Assembly (NCBI RefSeq): GCF_000832015.1
Contig: NZ_JXCJ01000001.1
Location: forward strand, 64,337-124,107
Source: Gilvimarinus agarilyticus
GTDB taxonomy: Bacteria > Pseudomonadota > Gammaproteobacteria > Pseudomonadales > Cellvibrionaceae
Length of the DNA: 59,771 nt
Direction of reading: 5' to 3'
Positions 25,930 to 34,849 of the stretch are shown here, in pieces. The stretch's first letter is position 1. Every line of letters begins with the position of its first letter. The notes under the pieces were generated by a model. The model did not search any database and was not told the origin of the DNA. It saw only the letters and a list, made by a program, of their open reading frames with translations. Both the position numbers and the translations under genes were made by a program.

Positions 25930-26630
25930 GGTGTAGCGGCTAAGTATCCGTTTTGTTGTATTAAGTGCTGAGCTTCAGCGCTAAGTAAAAAGCGTAAAAA
26001 CTCTGGCGCAGCGCCTGTGGTATCCAACACGCTGGCCGCTTGTGTTAACACCGGCGCGTGATCCAGCGAGTACCAGTGTAGCTCAGGCGCAAGAGTTTGA
26101 AAGCTGCTCGCTACCAGGGCGCATTCGGCGTTGCCGGTGGCGACAAATTGCAGCGCGCCGGCCACAGAGCCGGCTTGTACTTGTTTGGCTGTCATTGATT
26201 TGCCATATTGTTGCAGCCAGCGGGTGGCGGCGCGACCATAAGGGGCGGTGCGGGCATTGGCAAGCGCCAGGGTGTGGGCTTGGGTTAGTGCTTGAGCGCC
26301 AGAGCTGGCGGCAAACGCGCAGGCAGCCACGAGTTGCCCGCGGGCGTAGACGACGGGCTTGGCGCTTTTGGCGTTTGCATGCAGTGCCTGGGGGTAATCG
26401 GCATCGGCCGATAAAAACAACCCGAAGGGGGCGCCGGCGAGTATTTGCTGGGTAAGAGCGCCGGAAGGGCCGCTGGACAGTACAACCGAGGTATCGCTGT
26501 GTACTTGCCAGAGGGGCAATAGGGCTTCGAGCGTAGGCTTAAAGTTGCTTGCCACCGCTATGCGCAAAGGCTCGGCGGCCTGTAATTGGGCGGTCAAAAA
26601 AAGCAGCAGAGCGGCACTTAATATTCTCAT
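25926..26630 (-). CDS. modA: Molybdate-binding periplasmic protein
   Basis: 234 residues with a signal peptide (RILSAALLLFLTAQLQA). The start of the mature protein, EPLRIAVASNFKPTLEALLP, and SSGPSGALTQQILAGAPFG match the oxyanion-binding family. It delivers molybdate to ModBC for the molybdenum cofactor, needed by assimilatory nitrate reductase, whose substrate is imported by the nrt genes immediately upstream. Confidence 0.93.
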   Translation of the reverse strand: MRILSAALLLFLTAQLQAAEPLRIAVASNFKPTLEALLPLWQVHSDTSVVLSSGPSGALTQQILAGAPFGLFLSADADYPQALHANAKSAKPVVYARGQLVAACAFAASSGAQALTQAHTLALANARTAPYGRAATRWLQQYGKSMTAKQVQAGSVAGALQFVATGNAECALVASSFQTLAPELHWYSLDHAPVLTQAASVLDTTGAAPEFLRFLLSAEAQHLIQQNGYLAATP

Positions 26631-26641
26631 GGATACCTACT

Positions 26642-26687
26642 AATAGCGGTGGCGCCCAAGGTGTAACGAGCGCCAGTATCCGCTATT
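26642..26687 (-). promoter_or_regulatory. Two-tier hairpin just upstream of modA
   Basis: On the modA strand AATAGCGG pairs with CCGCTATT (outer stem, 8 bp) and TGGCGC with GCGCCA (inner stem, 6 bp), with a four-base bulge. It ends 11 bp before the modA ATG and has no U-run. It could stabilise the modABC mRNA or limit read-through from nrtD. It is too short for a Moco riboswitch. Confidence 0.5.
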
Positions 26688-26709
26688 GTGCCACAGAAAA
26701 CCGGTGTGA

Positions 26710-27561
26710 TCAGGCCGCGTGATGTTTGCTTTTGCCTGAGCTTCCGGCTGTGCCGCGGCGCGTTGCAATGGGCTCGACCTTGCGTTGTTTCTCGTACAAA
26801 AAGCGTAACACGGCGCTGCGGTAGTGGTTGTACTCAGGGTTGTCGGCTAGGGCCAGTCGGTCGCGCGGGCGCGGCAATTCGATATCGAGAATCTCCCCCA
26901 CAGTTGCGGCGGGGCCGTTGGTCATCATAACGATACGATCGGACAACAGTACCGCCTCGTCCACATCGTGGGTAATCATAATAACGGTGTTGCCCAAATC
27001 GGCCTGAATCTCCATGAGCGAGTCTTGCAGGTGCGCGCGGGTGAGCGCATCCAAAGCGCCAAAGGGTTCATCCATTAGCAGCACTTGCGGCTCCATAGCC
27101 AGGGCCCGGGCAATACCAACGCGCTGCTTCATGCCACCAGAGATTTCATCGGGTTTTTTGTGTAAGGCATGACCCATTTGCACCAGCTCCAGGTTGTGCT
27201 CGATCCACTCACGCATCTCGCGACGGCTTTTGCTGCGGCCAAATACTCGCTTAACAGCCAGCTCAACGTTCTGGTACGCGGTCAGCCATGGCAACAGCGA
27301 ATGGTTTTGAAACACCACGGCGCGTTCGGGGCCCGGCTCGTTAACCTCGCGGCCATTGAGCACAACGCCTCCGGTACTCGCTTGATATAAACCGGCGACG
27401 ATATTCAGTACGGTGGATTTACCACAACCTGAGTGCCCAATGAGTGATACAAATTCGCCTTTTTTAATTTTTAAATCGACGTCTTTGAGGGCACAAAAAG
27501 GCCCTTTCGGGGTTGGAAAACTGATGCCTACGCGGCTGAGTTCTAAATGTACATTGTTCAT
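26710..27561 (-). CDS. nrtD: Nitrate ABC transporter ATP-binding protein
   Basis: 283 residues: Walker A GHSGCGKST, signature ISGGMKQRVGIARALA, Walker B VLLMDEPFGALDALTR, H-loop ITHDVDEA. The sequence is of the nitrate/sulfonate/taurine subfamily, and with the nrtA-type gene it reads as nitrate. A Shine-Dalgarno GGAG precedes the ATG. A C-terminal NrtA-like domain, found in cyanobacterial NrtC, is absent. Confidence 0.9.
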   Translation of the reverse strand: MNNVHLELSRVGISFPTPKGPFCALKDVDLKIKKGEFVSLIGHSGCGKSTVLNIVAGLYQASTGGVVLNGREVNEPGPERAVVFQNHSLLPWLTAYQNVELAVKRVFGRSKSRREMREWIEHNLELVQMGHALHKKPDEISGGMKQRVGIARALAMEPQVLLMDEPFGALDALTRAHLQDSLMEIQADLGNTVIMITHDVDEAVLLSDRIVMMTNGPAATVGEILDIELPRPRDRLALADNPEYNHYRSAVLRFLYEKQRKVEPIATRRGTAGSSGKSKHHAA

Positions 27562-27570
27562 AGTGATCTC

Positions 27571-28557
27571 CTAACGCATCACAGCGTTCTTGTCCCAGTT
27601 AACCCGGCTTTGCAACAGCAGTAGGGCGCGATCTAATAAAAATCCAATAAAGCCGATCATTAGCACAGCCACACAAATTCGCCCTAGCGAGTCGGACGAA
27701 CCGTTTTGAAACTCATCCCATACAAACTTTCCAAGACCCGGGTTTTGCGCCAGCATCTCCGCGGCAATTAACACCATCCAGGCGATACCAAGTGACAGGC
27801 GTAGGCCGGTAAACATCATGGGGATTGAGGCGGGTAAAACGATGGTTTTAACGTGCGTAAGCCAGCCCAAGCGCAGTACCCGGCTAACGTTTTTTAAATC
27901 CTGGCCGATGCTGGCCACGCCGACAGCGGTGTTGACCATGGTTGGCCACAAGCAGCAAAGAGTAACGGTTACCACTGAGGTGATAAACGATTTGGCGAAC
28001 ATCGGGTCGTCGGTGACATACACCGCGCTCACCACCATGGTGACCAGCGGTAACCAGGCCAGCGGTGAAACGGGCTTAAAGATTTGGATAATGGGGTTGA
28101 GTGCACGGTACATGTTGTTACTTAAACCGATACAAATACCCAGCGGTATAGCAATTACTGTCGCCAATAAAAAGCCCGTCATTACCGTAATAAGGCTGGT
28201 AATAATCTGATCGAAAAATGTGGGGCGGCGGTTGAAGTCGCGCCATTTAATGTCGGCATCGGGATTGGCCGCTAATTTTTTTTCGTTACGCTCTTGTTGA
28301 CGCTCGTAAAAGGCCGCCTCGCGTTGGTTCTCGGCTTGGTGTTCACTAAGTAGGTTATGCCACTGCTGTTTGACTTCAACGGGCCCCGGAAACGTACCGA
28401 GCGACGTGTCGACTTGTTGCGCACCAATGTGCCATAACCCCATAAACAGTAGCAGCCCAAGAATGGGTAGAGCGACTGCCCGGCTAATGGCCAGCCATTG
28501 TGTTTTACCGAGATCGGTGTGTTGCCATTTTTGGCGAATTGCGATGGCAGGGTTCAT
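27571..28557 (-). CDS. nrtB: Nitrate ABC transporter permease
   Basis: About 328 residues. After one membrane helix (about 25-45) there is a long polar, charged insert (EHQAENQREAAFYERQQERN), then the permease domain with the EAA loop, VASIGQDLKNVSRVLRLGWL. The long N-terminal insert is typical of proteobacterial NrtB. The ATG at 28557 has Shine-Dalgarno GAGGAA; the longer ORF start is less likely. Nine bases separate it from nrtD. Confidence 0.9.
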   Translation of the reverse strand: MNPAIAIRQKWQHTDLGKTQWLAISRAVALPILGLLLFMGLWHIGAQQVDTSLGTFPGPVEVKQQWHNLLSEHQAENQREAAFYERQQERNEKKLAANPDADIKWRDFNRRPTFFDQIITSLITVMTGFLLATVIAIPLGICIGLSNNMYRALNPIIQIFKPVSPLAWLPLVTMVVSAVYVTDDPMFAKSFITSVVTVTLCCLWPTMVNTAVGVASIGQDLKNVSRVLRLGWLTHVKTIVLPASIPMMFTGLRLSLGIAWMVLIAAEMLAQNPGLGKFVWDEFQNGSSDSLGRICVAVLMIGFIGFLLDRALLLLQSRVNWDKNAVMR

Positions 28558-28608
28558 AACGGATTCCTCACAAACGGGCGCCGTTGCCGGCGCCACAGTG
28601 TTTAATGC

Positions 28609-30021
28609 TTACAGGGAGTCGTCGGCTTTTAAGCCAATGGTGAGTTTTTCCAGATAGGCATTGGGTTGGCTACCGTCGTAGGTAATGCCGTCGAGAAAAT
28701 CAGCCTGTGGTGGTTTGATGCCGGTTTCGCTGGCAAAGGCCGGAAACTCGTCTGCTTTAGCGGCGCCGTCGGCGATCAAGGCTTTGGCCGCAGTCGCGTA
28801 AATGTCGGGGCGATAAACCTTCTTCGCGGTATCTAAATACCAGGCGTCGTCTTTGTGCTCAGAGATTTGGCCCCAGCGGCGCATTTGCGTCAAGTACCAG
28901 ATGGCATCGGAGTAATAAGGGTAGGTGGCGTGGTAGCGAAAGAACACGTTAAAGTCTGGAACCTCGCGCTTGTCGCCCTTCTCGTATTCAAACGTGCCGG
29001 TCATGGAGTTTGCGATCACTTCGTAATCGGCGCCTACGTAATAGGGCTTGGACAAAATCTTAACCGCCTCTGGGCGGTTGGCATTATCGTTTGCATCCAG
29101 CCACTTAGCGGCACGAATAAGCGCCTTGGTTAAGCGTACCGTGGTGTTGGGGTATTGCTCTGCAAACTCTTTGGTAATGCCGAACACTTTTTCCGGATTG
29201 TTTTTCCAGATTTCGTAATCGGTAATAACCGGCACACCAATGCCTTTAAAAACGGCTTGTTGGTTCCACGGCTCGCCGACGCAGTAACCGTAAATCGTAC
29301 CGGCTTCCATAGTCGAGGGCATTTGCGGTGGCGGAGTTACGCTGAGCAGCGCATCGGCTTGTAGCTGGCCGGATGTGTCGCCTTTATGGGGTGCGTAATA
29401 GCCTGGGTGAATGCCACCCGCCGCCAACCAGTAACGCAGCTCGTAATTGTGCGTCGATACTGGAAACACCATGCCTAAATTAAACGGTTTGCCTTCTTTT
29501 TGGTAGGCATCCACCACCGGCTTAAGGGCGTCGGCTTTAATGGGGTGAACCGGTTTGCCATCGGCTCGCTTGGGAATGTTGGGTTTCATTTGCTCCCAAA
29601 TTTCATTGGAAACGGTAATGCCGTTGCCGTTTAAATCCATCGAGAAAGGCGTAATGATATGAGCCTTAGTGCCGTAGCCAATCGTTGCCGCCAATGGCTG
29701 GCCTGCCAACATGTGCGCGCCGTCCAGCTCGCCGGTAATAACCCGATCTAGCAATACTTTCCAGTTGGCCTGGGCCTCTAGCTCCACGTATAGTCCTTCG
29801 TCTTCGAAGTAGCCCTTCTCTAGAGCAATGGCGAGCGGTGCCATATCGGTGAGTTTAATAAAGCCAAACTTTAAGTCTTCTTTTTCGGGGTCGCCCACGG
29901 CCAAGCTTGGGCTGCTGATGCAGAAGGTGGCCGTAACCGCCAGCAGACACTTAGCGAATTTTTTACTGACCTTTTTTATCAATCGGGCCGACGGTAAGCC
30001 GGGTGCGTTGCGCTCGTTCAT
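28609..30021 (-). CDS. nrtA: Nitrate-binding periplasmic protein
   Basis: 470 residues with an N-terminal export signal ([24 protein letters not shown]). [20 protein letters not shown] and [15 protein letters not shown] are typical NrtA/CmpA motifs. It captures nitrate for NrtBD. The ATG at 30021 has Shine-Dalgarno GGAG, and the 5' leader (about 175 nt) contains ANTAR hairpins and a terminator. The export signal argues against it being the cytoplasmic sensor NasS. Confidence 0.93.
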   Translation of the reverse strand: MNERNAPGLPSARLIKKVSKKFAKCLLAVTATFCISSPSLAVGDPEKEDLKFGFIKLTDMAPLAIALEKGYFEDEGLYVELEAQANWKVLLDRVITGELDGAHMLAGQPLAATIGYGTKAHIITPFSMDLNGNGITVSNEIWEQMKPNIPKRADGKPVHPIKADALKPVVDAYQKEGKPFNLGMVFPVSTHNYELRYWLAAGGIHPGYYAPHKGDTSGQLQADALLSVTPPPQMPSTMEAGTIYGYCVGEPWNQQAVFKGIGVPVITDYEIWKNNPEKVFGITKEFAEQYPNTTVRLTKALIRAAKWLDANDNANRPEAVKILSKPYYVGADYEVIANSMTGTFEYEKGDKREVPDFNVFFRYHATYPYYSDAIWYLTQMRRWGQISEHKDDAWYLDTAKKVYRPDIYATAAKALIADGAAKADEFPAFASETGIKPPQADFLDGITYDGSQPNAYLEKLTIGLKADDSL

Positions 30022-30072
30022 AAAAGCTCCATCCGTTTTTTGTTTGAGGTTGCTTGCACTTGTTTGAGTAAT

Positions 30073-30113
30073 AAAAAAGGCGCACACCAAAGGCGACACG
30101 TAATTGTGCTGCC
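30073..30113 (-). terminator. Intrinsic terminator in the nrt leader
   Basis: GGC-A-GCAC pairs with GTGC-GCC (seven bp with one bulged A) and is followed at once by six Ts. It lies between the promoter and the nrtA start, so it ends transcription unless antitermination occurs. The flanking CAAAGGCG and CGCCTTTG can form a competing stem that involves the second ANTAR hairpin. Confidence 0.75.
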
Positions 30114-30119
30114 GTTGAT

Positions 30120-30157
30120 GGACGCCTTTGTCCGCTGCCTGTGACCGCCGTTGGCCA
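30120..30157 (-). promoter_or_regulatory. ANTAR (NasT) target: two hexaloop hairpins
   Basis: P1 (30157-30142): stem TGGCC/GGTCA around loop AACGGC. P2 (30133-30120): stem GGAC/GTCC around loop AAAGGC. Both hexaloops have A at position 1 and G at position 4, the defining features of ANTAR-protein RNA targets. P2 lies directly before the terminator. The nearby ANTAR gene is the obvious ligand. Confidence 0.85.
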
Positions 30158-30205
30158 GTGGCAGAAATTAATGGGCCGTTAAAATGCCGTTTGCACGCTT
30201 GTTAT

Positions 30206-30221
30206 TTCAATTGTCGTGCCA
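30206..30221 (-). promoter_or_regulatory. Sigma-54 promoter of the nrt operon
   Basis: TGGCACG-ACAA-TTGAA on the minus strand matches the -24/-12 consensus TGGCAC-N5-TTGCA, with one mismatch in the -12 element. It implies RpoN and NtrC control and a leader starting near 30197 that includes the whole ANTAR region. Confidence 0.65.
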
Positions 30222-30440
30222 GATATTAAATCGCCCATAATCGTGCAAGAAAATCATGCGTATAACCTATTTGCAGGGGTATATGCACAAGCCTGAGCCG
30301 GGCGGTTTTTTTTAAGGCACGGGTTTGTTCGTTTCTGGTGCGCGTGCGGATAGGGTTTGGCGATTACCGTTGGTGCAAAAGTGGGGCGCGGTGGTGCATC
30401 TGGGTGCGCGGCTGTGCTCTCGCCGCAGCTGGGGGGATCG
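30222..30440. other. Upstream control region between nasT and the nrt promoter
   Basis: No gene. It contains repeated TGGTGCA words (30370-30376, 30393-30399) and other GTGC/GCAC half-sites that could bind NtrC, but no full palindrome is seen. A hairpin-less T-run (30306-30313) is present. Confidence 0.35.
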
Positions 30441-31034
30441 CTAGGGTTGCAACAGTTGCTTGACGGATAATAATTGACGGGCCAGTTTGATCATGGGTAG
30501 TTGGTGTTGCATCGCTTGCCGGCGCAGTTGTTGGTAGGCGTCGTTCTCACTGCAGCCTCGGGTTTGCATTAGCATGCCTTTGGCTTTCTCGATGATGATT
30601 CGGTCGCTTAATTGCTGCCTGCACTGTTGCAGCTGCTGCTGTAGCTGTAGCGATTTTTGCTGTTGTTTGTGGGTAGCGGCCACTAGTAGGGGTAGGCTTC
30701 TGGCTGTTAAATCTGCACTGACGAAGTTGCTGGCGCCGGCGTCGATAGCGGCACAGGCATCTGGCTCGCTCGCTTGGTGGCAAATAATAATTGAGGTTAG
30801 CTCGGGGTTTGATAGCCGCGCAAGCCATAGGCTATTGGCAAATTCGCTCCAGCGATTGAGTTCGGCGACTAGTACCGTTGCCGTCGGGCAAAGCTCCGAG
30901 CTTTCGCTGAGGCTGTGACAGGCCAGCGGGCCATAGGTAGACGCCATTGGTTCTATGCAGGCTGCAAGACTGGTGGGGCCATCAACGGATGTTAGATATA
31001 GCAGCGTCACATGAAGCTCCTCAGGGTTAAGCAT
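30441..31034 (-). CDS. nasT: NasT-like ANTAR antiterminator
   Basis: About 197 residues. The first 120 look like a degenerate receiver domain: no clear phosphoacceptor aspartate in the expected acidic pocket. A coiled-coil rich in Q, L and K (KQQQKSLQLQQQLQQ) links to a C-terminal ANTAR domain (about 135-190; IIIEKAKGMLMQTRGCSEND, then AYQQLRRQAM). ANTAR proteins bind twin hexaloop hairpins, exactly what the nrtA leader contains. The ATG at 31034 is preferred to the TTG at 31094. No nasS-like gene is adjacent. Confidence 0.82.
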   Translation of the reverse strand: MLNPEELHVTLLYLTSVDGPTSLAACIEPMASTYGPLACHSLSESSELCPTATVLVAELNRWSEFANSLWLARLSNPELTSIIICHQASEPDACAAIDAGASNFVSADLTARSLPLLVAATHKQQQKSLQLQQQLQQCRQQLSDRIIIEKAKGMLMQTRGCSENDAYQQLRRQAMQHQLPMIKLARQLLSVKQLLQP

Positions 31035-31181
31035 AGGGTTGCCGTTGGTTAGAGCAAAAGGCGTACCATCGAGCCGTTTAAGACGGCTCCCCAAAGCGGT
31101 GCGTCGCAGGCAGTGCGAAACTGGCGAAAATGTGCGGGAGGGGTATACTCGAAGTGTCTAACCTATAAAGAGGCGCTGGCT

Positions 31182-32279
31182 ATGTACCAGAAAGCTTCAA
31201 CACGATTATTGATCACTGTATTATTTGGCGTTTGGTTACCCCTACTCATGGGGTGTAGTAACAACGCTATAAGCTGGCTGTTGCCGCCCTCGGACGAGGC
31301 GCTAGTGGCGCGCGCCCTAAGTGGCACGGCATTGGATATCCTGCACCAAACCCCCTCTGCGCGGATCTCTCCCGACGAGCTGCTGGCGTTAACGCCTGAA
31401 ATGGCTGTTTTTGCTGAACAGGCCGTGAGTGGCGTACGCGGTGATGCCGATCGGGTTAGGGCGCTGCACAATGCCTTGTTGATACCCGAGTCGGGCGGTG
31501 GGCGGGGCATCCGCTATGACACGACGGCGACCTACACGCCGGCCGAGGCTTTTCAGGTACGTCAGGCGAATTGCCTGAGCTTTTCGTTGCTGTTTGTGGC
31601 GATGGCGCGTCATGTCGGTCTGCGGGCTGATATTAACGATGTGTCTATCCCGCCAACCTGGGATCGGATTGGCGACAGGCTACAATTTATGCGCCATGTG
31701 AATGTTAAAATTAACCTGCGCCATCAGGTTGATTCGCTGGTGGTTGACTTAGATATGCGTAATTATCGTGCTTACTACCCACAAGAAACCATCAGCGATC
31801 GAACGGCCAAGAGCCAGTTTTTTAATAACCTGGCGATAGCCCCTGTTGATACCGCGGGTAAAACCCTGGCCAACCGCTTCTTTAATTTACAGCAGGCAAT
31901 TGAGCTCGATAGCCGCCAGAGTTTTTTGTGGAATAACCTGGCGGCGTTGTATCGGCGGCAGGGCCTCGTTGATTACGCAGAGGCACTTTACAGTGAGGCG
32001 CTGACGCGCAACCCGCAAGACTTAACGGCGATTCAAAATCTAAGCCAGCTCTATCGCCGTACCGGGCGTGATGATTTGGCCGCCGAGCTTGAAGCGGTGG
32101 CGCGCGAGTACCGAGAAGACAACCCGTATTATCAATACCGTTTGGCGTCAAAGTATTACCGCAACGCCGAGTATCAGCAGGCGGCGCAACGTATAGAAAC
32201 TGCAATTGAAAAGCACCCCGACGAACCCCTGTTTTATAAGCTGGCCGCCGATATTTACGATACCATGGCCAATGATTAG
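31182..32279 (+). CDS. Lipoprotein with transglutaminase-like and TPR domains
   Basis: 365 residues. Lipobox LLMGC near residue 25. A transglutaminase-like core follows, with Cys in RQANCLSF, His in RHVNVKI and Asp in VDLDMRNY as a possible triad. After it come about four TPR repeats (from NNLAALYRRQGLVDYAEALY to YNAEYQQAAQ-like repeats). Shine-Dalgarno AAGAGG at 31168 fixes the start. Such proteins probably act at the outer membrane on envelope substrates; the exact role is unknown. Confidence 0.8.
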   Translation: MYQKASTRLLITVLFGVWLPLLMGCSNNAISWLLPPSDEALVARALSGTALDILHQTPSARISPDELLALTPEMAVFAEQAVSGVRGDADRVRALHNALLIPESGGGRGIRYDTTATYTPAEAFQVRQANCLSFSLLFVAMARHVGLRADINDVSIPPTWDRIGDRLQFMRHVNVKINLRHQVDSLVVDLDMRNYRAYYPQETISDRTAKSQFFNNLAIAPVDTAGKTLANRFFNLQQAIELDSRQSFLWNNLAALYRRQGLVDYAEALYSEALTRNPQDLTAIQNLSQLYRRTGRDDLAAELEAVAREYREDNPYYQYRLASKYYRNAEYQQAAQRIETAIEKHPDEPLFYKLAADIYDTMAND

Positions 32280-32521
32280 AGCCGGCGGTTGAGCCGTGCG
32301 GTGGCTCCACGCGCGGGTTAGCCCCCGTTTAAGTCGACGCTTTTAGAGGAACTTGCCTCTTCCTAAATTGTCATATAAGTGTCTGAAGTATTGACGCCAG
32401 CCACGCGTATTTTTTACCTACACTGGCTTTACATAGACACAATGTGTACCCCCTTTAAAAGCGTTACACTTAGCCTGCTGTCCGGTCTGCTTAAACGCTT
32501 TTGCTTAGGATGCGTTCTCTT

Positions 32522-33460
32522 ATGATCCACTCATCAGGTAAATTGGTGCCGCTTACAGCAGCGTCGCGTACATTTCTGCGGCCCACGCTAAGGCTTTGGC
32601 GTAAGGCGCTGCTGGCCACCGGGATTGGTGCTTTGTCGCTGTTGGTGTCGGCGCAACCCGAGCCAATTGTCGGCGAGCCCGAGCTAACGGATACGGCCAA
32701 TACGGCCGAGGATTGCCTGATGCGGCTTAATGGCAGCCGGGCGCAAAGTTACGAACCGGCCTATCATCTGCCCGATGCATTTTCGATTTTAAGCTGGAAC
32801 ATTTACAAGGCGCAGAACGAGCATTTACTGCGCGATTTAACGCAGCTTAGCCAGAGTGTGGATATTGTATTGCTGCAAGAGGCGCTGGAAGACGAGCGGC
32901 TGGAAGCGCTTAAGCCCTACTGGCGGTTTTCGCCCGGTTATCAATCAGGCGATATGCAATCGGGGGTGATGACCTTGAGTCGCTGGCCCGCGGCGGTGCA
33001 CTGCCAGTTTACTCACGACGAGCCCTGGCTTAACACCCCTAAAGCAACCGGTGTTGTAGAGTACGTGTTGCAAAATGGTGAGCGCTTACTGGCGGTTAAT
33101 GTTCACGCCATTAATTTTACGTTAGGCACCAATGCCTACCGCGAGCAAATTGCAACGGTGGCTTCCTTAATGCGAGAGCATCAGGGGCCTATTATTTTTG
33201 CCGGCGACTTAAACAGTTGGAGCGATGCCCGCAATGAAGTGCTACAGGAGCTGTTAGAACCGTTGGGTTTAGTGGCGACCGAGTTTCCCGAGGATAACCG
33301 CACCTTGACCTTCGGTTTAGCACTGGATTATGTATGGTTGCGTGGTGTGACAATCAGTGCCGCTCGGGTGCCCATCTATGAAAGTTCGGATCACAACCCA
33401 TTGTTAGTGTCGCTGACAATGACTGCGCCCGAGGAGGCACACCATGTGGTACAAGATTAA
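32522..33460 (+). CDS. Endonuclease/exonuclease/phosphatase-fold protein
   Basis: About 312 residues. An N-terminal hydrophobic segment (ALLATGIGALSLLVSAQ) suggests export or anchoring. The EEP fold is clear: SWNIYKAQ, LLQEALED, VNVHAINF, AGDLNSWSD and the terminal DHNPLLVSL. It may hydrolyse phosphodiesters, including lipids or cyclic dinucleotides, at the envelope. ATG at 32522 has AGGA upstream; ATG 32510 is an alternative. It overlaps the next gene by 17 bp. Confidence 0.82.
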   Translation: MIHSSGKLVPLTAASRTFLRPTLRLWRKALLATGIGALSLLVSAQPEPIVGEPELTDTANTAEDCLMRLNGSRAQSYEPAYHLPDAFSILSWNIYKAQNEHLLRDLTQLSQSVDIVLLQEALEDERLEALKPYWRFSPGYQSGDMQSGVMTLSRWPAAVHCQFTHDEPWLNTPKATGVVEYVLQNGERLLAVNVHAINFTLGTNAYREQIATVASLMREHQGPIIFAGDLNSWSDARNEVLQELLEPLGLVATEFPEDNRTLTFGLALDYVWLRGVTISAARVPIYESSDHNPLLVSLTMTAPEEAHHVVQD

Positions 33461-33866
33461 TACACGTTTTGTGATTTATTTACTGTTGTGTTTTTTGACG
33501 TTGGGCGCTTATGCCGATACTCATTCCGATACCCCGACCGAGAGTAAAGACGAGCGCGAGGTAGCCTACCTGATCGATTTTGTTGGCAGCAGTGGTGCGA
33601 TATTTGTGCGCAATGGCAGTGAGCACAACGCACAAGAGGCGGCCGATCATTTGGCCATGAAGTACCGTCGTGCCGGACGTTACGCGAAAACGGCTGAGGA
33701 CTTTATCGATAACCTCGCCAGTAAAAGCTCCATCACGCGTAAGCCTTATATGATCATACTCAGCGACGGATCTGAAATTCCGTCCCGCGACTGGCTCTAT
33801 GGTGCCCTTAACGATTATCGTGAACAGCAAGCCATGCCAACCTCGCCGGACTCAATGGGGTATTAA
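33444..33866 (+). CDS. DUF5329 family exported protein
   Basis: 140 residues with a signal peptide (RFVIYLLLCFLTLGAYA) and a compact domain with FVRNGSEHNAQEAADHL, AEDFIDNLASKSS and the terminal W-LYGALNDYR. These match DUF5329. The function is unknown. It is co-transcribed with the EEP gene and followed by a membrane protein gene 8 bp later. Confidence 0.78.
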   Translation: MWYKINTRFVIYLLLCFLTLGAYADTHSDTPTESKDEREVAYLIDFVGSSGAIFVRNGSEHNAQEAADHLAMKYRRAGRYAKTAEDFIDNLASKSSITRKPYMIILSDGSEIPSRDWLYGALNDYREQQAMPTSPDSMGY

Positions 33867-33874
33867 CGTAAGGC

Positions 33875-34816
33875 ATGCCGCAAACCCAACGACCAGAGCG
33901 AGATAAACAAGCCTTAATTGCGGCGATGGAGCGCGGTGTAGACGAGTATTTTAGGGAGTGTCGCGCGCGAGTCCCCGGGTTTGTGAGACGGCACTTTCGC
34001 TACCCCGGTGCCTGGCAAACCAATCGCCGCGCGCTGGGGTGGGACCTGTTACGCGCACCGCTCAACCTAATCTGGGTACCTTTTTATTTAACGTTGCAAG
34101 TGCTTGCCTGGCTGAGTGAGCGGTGCCGCTTGTTGTGGCCCGCGCGTCAGCTACGTCGGGTGCCGAGCGGTATGCAAACCAATATCCAGCAGTATCTTGT
34201 GAGCTGCGCTGAGCGCGAGCTGTTACAGCGCGGGGCCGGCCAACACCGATTGCGCGAATGTGTAGTGGCGGCTATCGTCCAGTGCGAACATTTTACCGAG
34301 CTTGAGTTTGCCCAAGAGAGCGCGCTTGAGCAAAGTCTGGATGATGCCCTGGCTCAGTACGCACTGACACGAACCGCCAGTGCCGATATCAGCAATACCT
34401 TGTTCGCCACCTTGGCCGGGGCGTTTACGCTGCAAAAGTTTACCCCGGGCGGTATCGCTATCGGTATGACGCTGGCCAGTGTGGTCGCTAACCGCTGGGC
34501 GGCGTGGGACTTTTTTCTGGGGCCTGTGTTGGGTGGTTGGTATTACAGTGTATTTCCGGTGGCACCGCAGACGAGTTTAATTGTGCTCTCTACCGCTTCG
34601 GTAATGGCATTGATGGCAGTATTTGCCTGTTTTTCCGGGCTTATTTCTGATCCCGTGCAAAGCTTGCTGGGAGTTCATCAGCGCCGGCTTAGGCGCATGC
34701 TGGATAGTTTGGAGCGAGATGTGAAGCGGCGCACCAGTGGGAGTTTTCGGCCCAAGGACGCTTATTTAGCACGCTTAATGGATATTATTGATGCCGCGAG
34801 GGTGGGTGTGGTGTAA
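33875..34816 (+). CDS. Putative membrane protein, DUF6635-like
   Basis: 313 residues. The N-terminal motif GFVRRHFRYPGAW ... RRALGWDLLRAPLN recalls DUF6635, but I am not certain. Hydrophobic segments occur near residues 60-85, 170-195, 205-225 and 230-255. There is a basic C-terminal region. Last gene of a three-gene unit with the EEP and DUF5329 genes. Function unknown. Confidence 0.6.
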   Translation: MPQTQRPERDKQALIAAMERGVDEYFRECRARVPGFVRRHFRYPGAWQTNRRALGWDLLRAPLNLIWVPFYLTLQVLAWLSERCRLLWPARQLRRVPSGMQTNIQQYLVSCAERELLQRGAGQHRLRECVVAAIVQCEHFTELEFAQESALEQSLDDALAQYALTRTASADISNTLFATLAGAFTLQKFTPGGIAIGMTLASVVANRWAAWDFFLGPVLGGWYYSVFPVAPQTSLIVLSTASVMALMAVFACFSGLISDPVQSLLGVHQRRLRRMLDSLERDVKRRTSGSFRPKDAYLARLMDIIDAARVGVV

Positions 34817-34818
34817 AC

Positions 34819-34842
34819 GCCGGAGCCGTGAAAGGCTCCGGC
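34819..34842. terminator. GC-rich hairpin between convergent genes
   Basis: GCCGGAGCC / GGCTCCGGC, a perfect 9-bp stem with a six-base loop, lies between the ends of two convergent genes. No T-run follows on either strand, so it may be a Rho-aided or weak terminator. Confidence 0.5.
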
Positions 34843-34849
34843 AGTAGGG

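Noticed and set aside
26631-26709. Moco riboswitch before modA
   Set aside because: Only about 80 bp and a simple hairpin, far shorter than the known motif.
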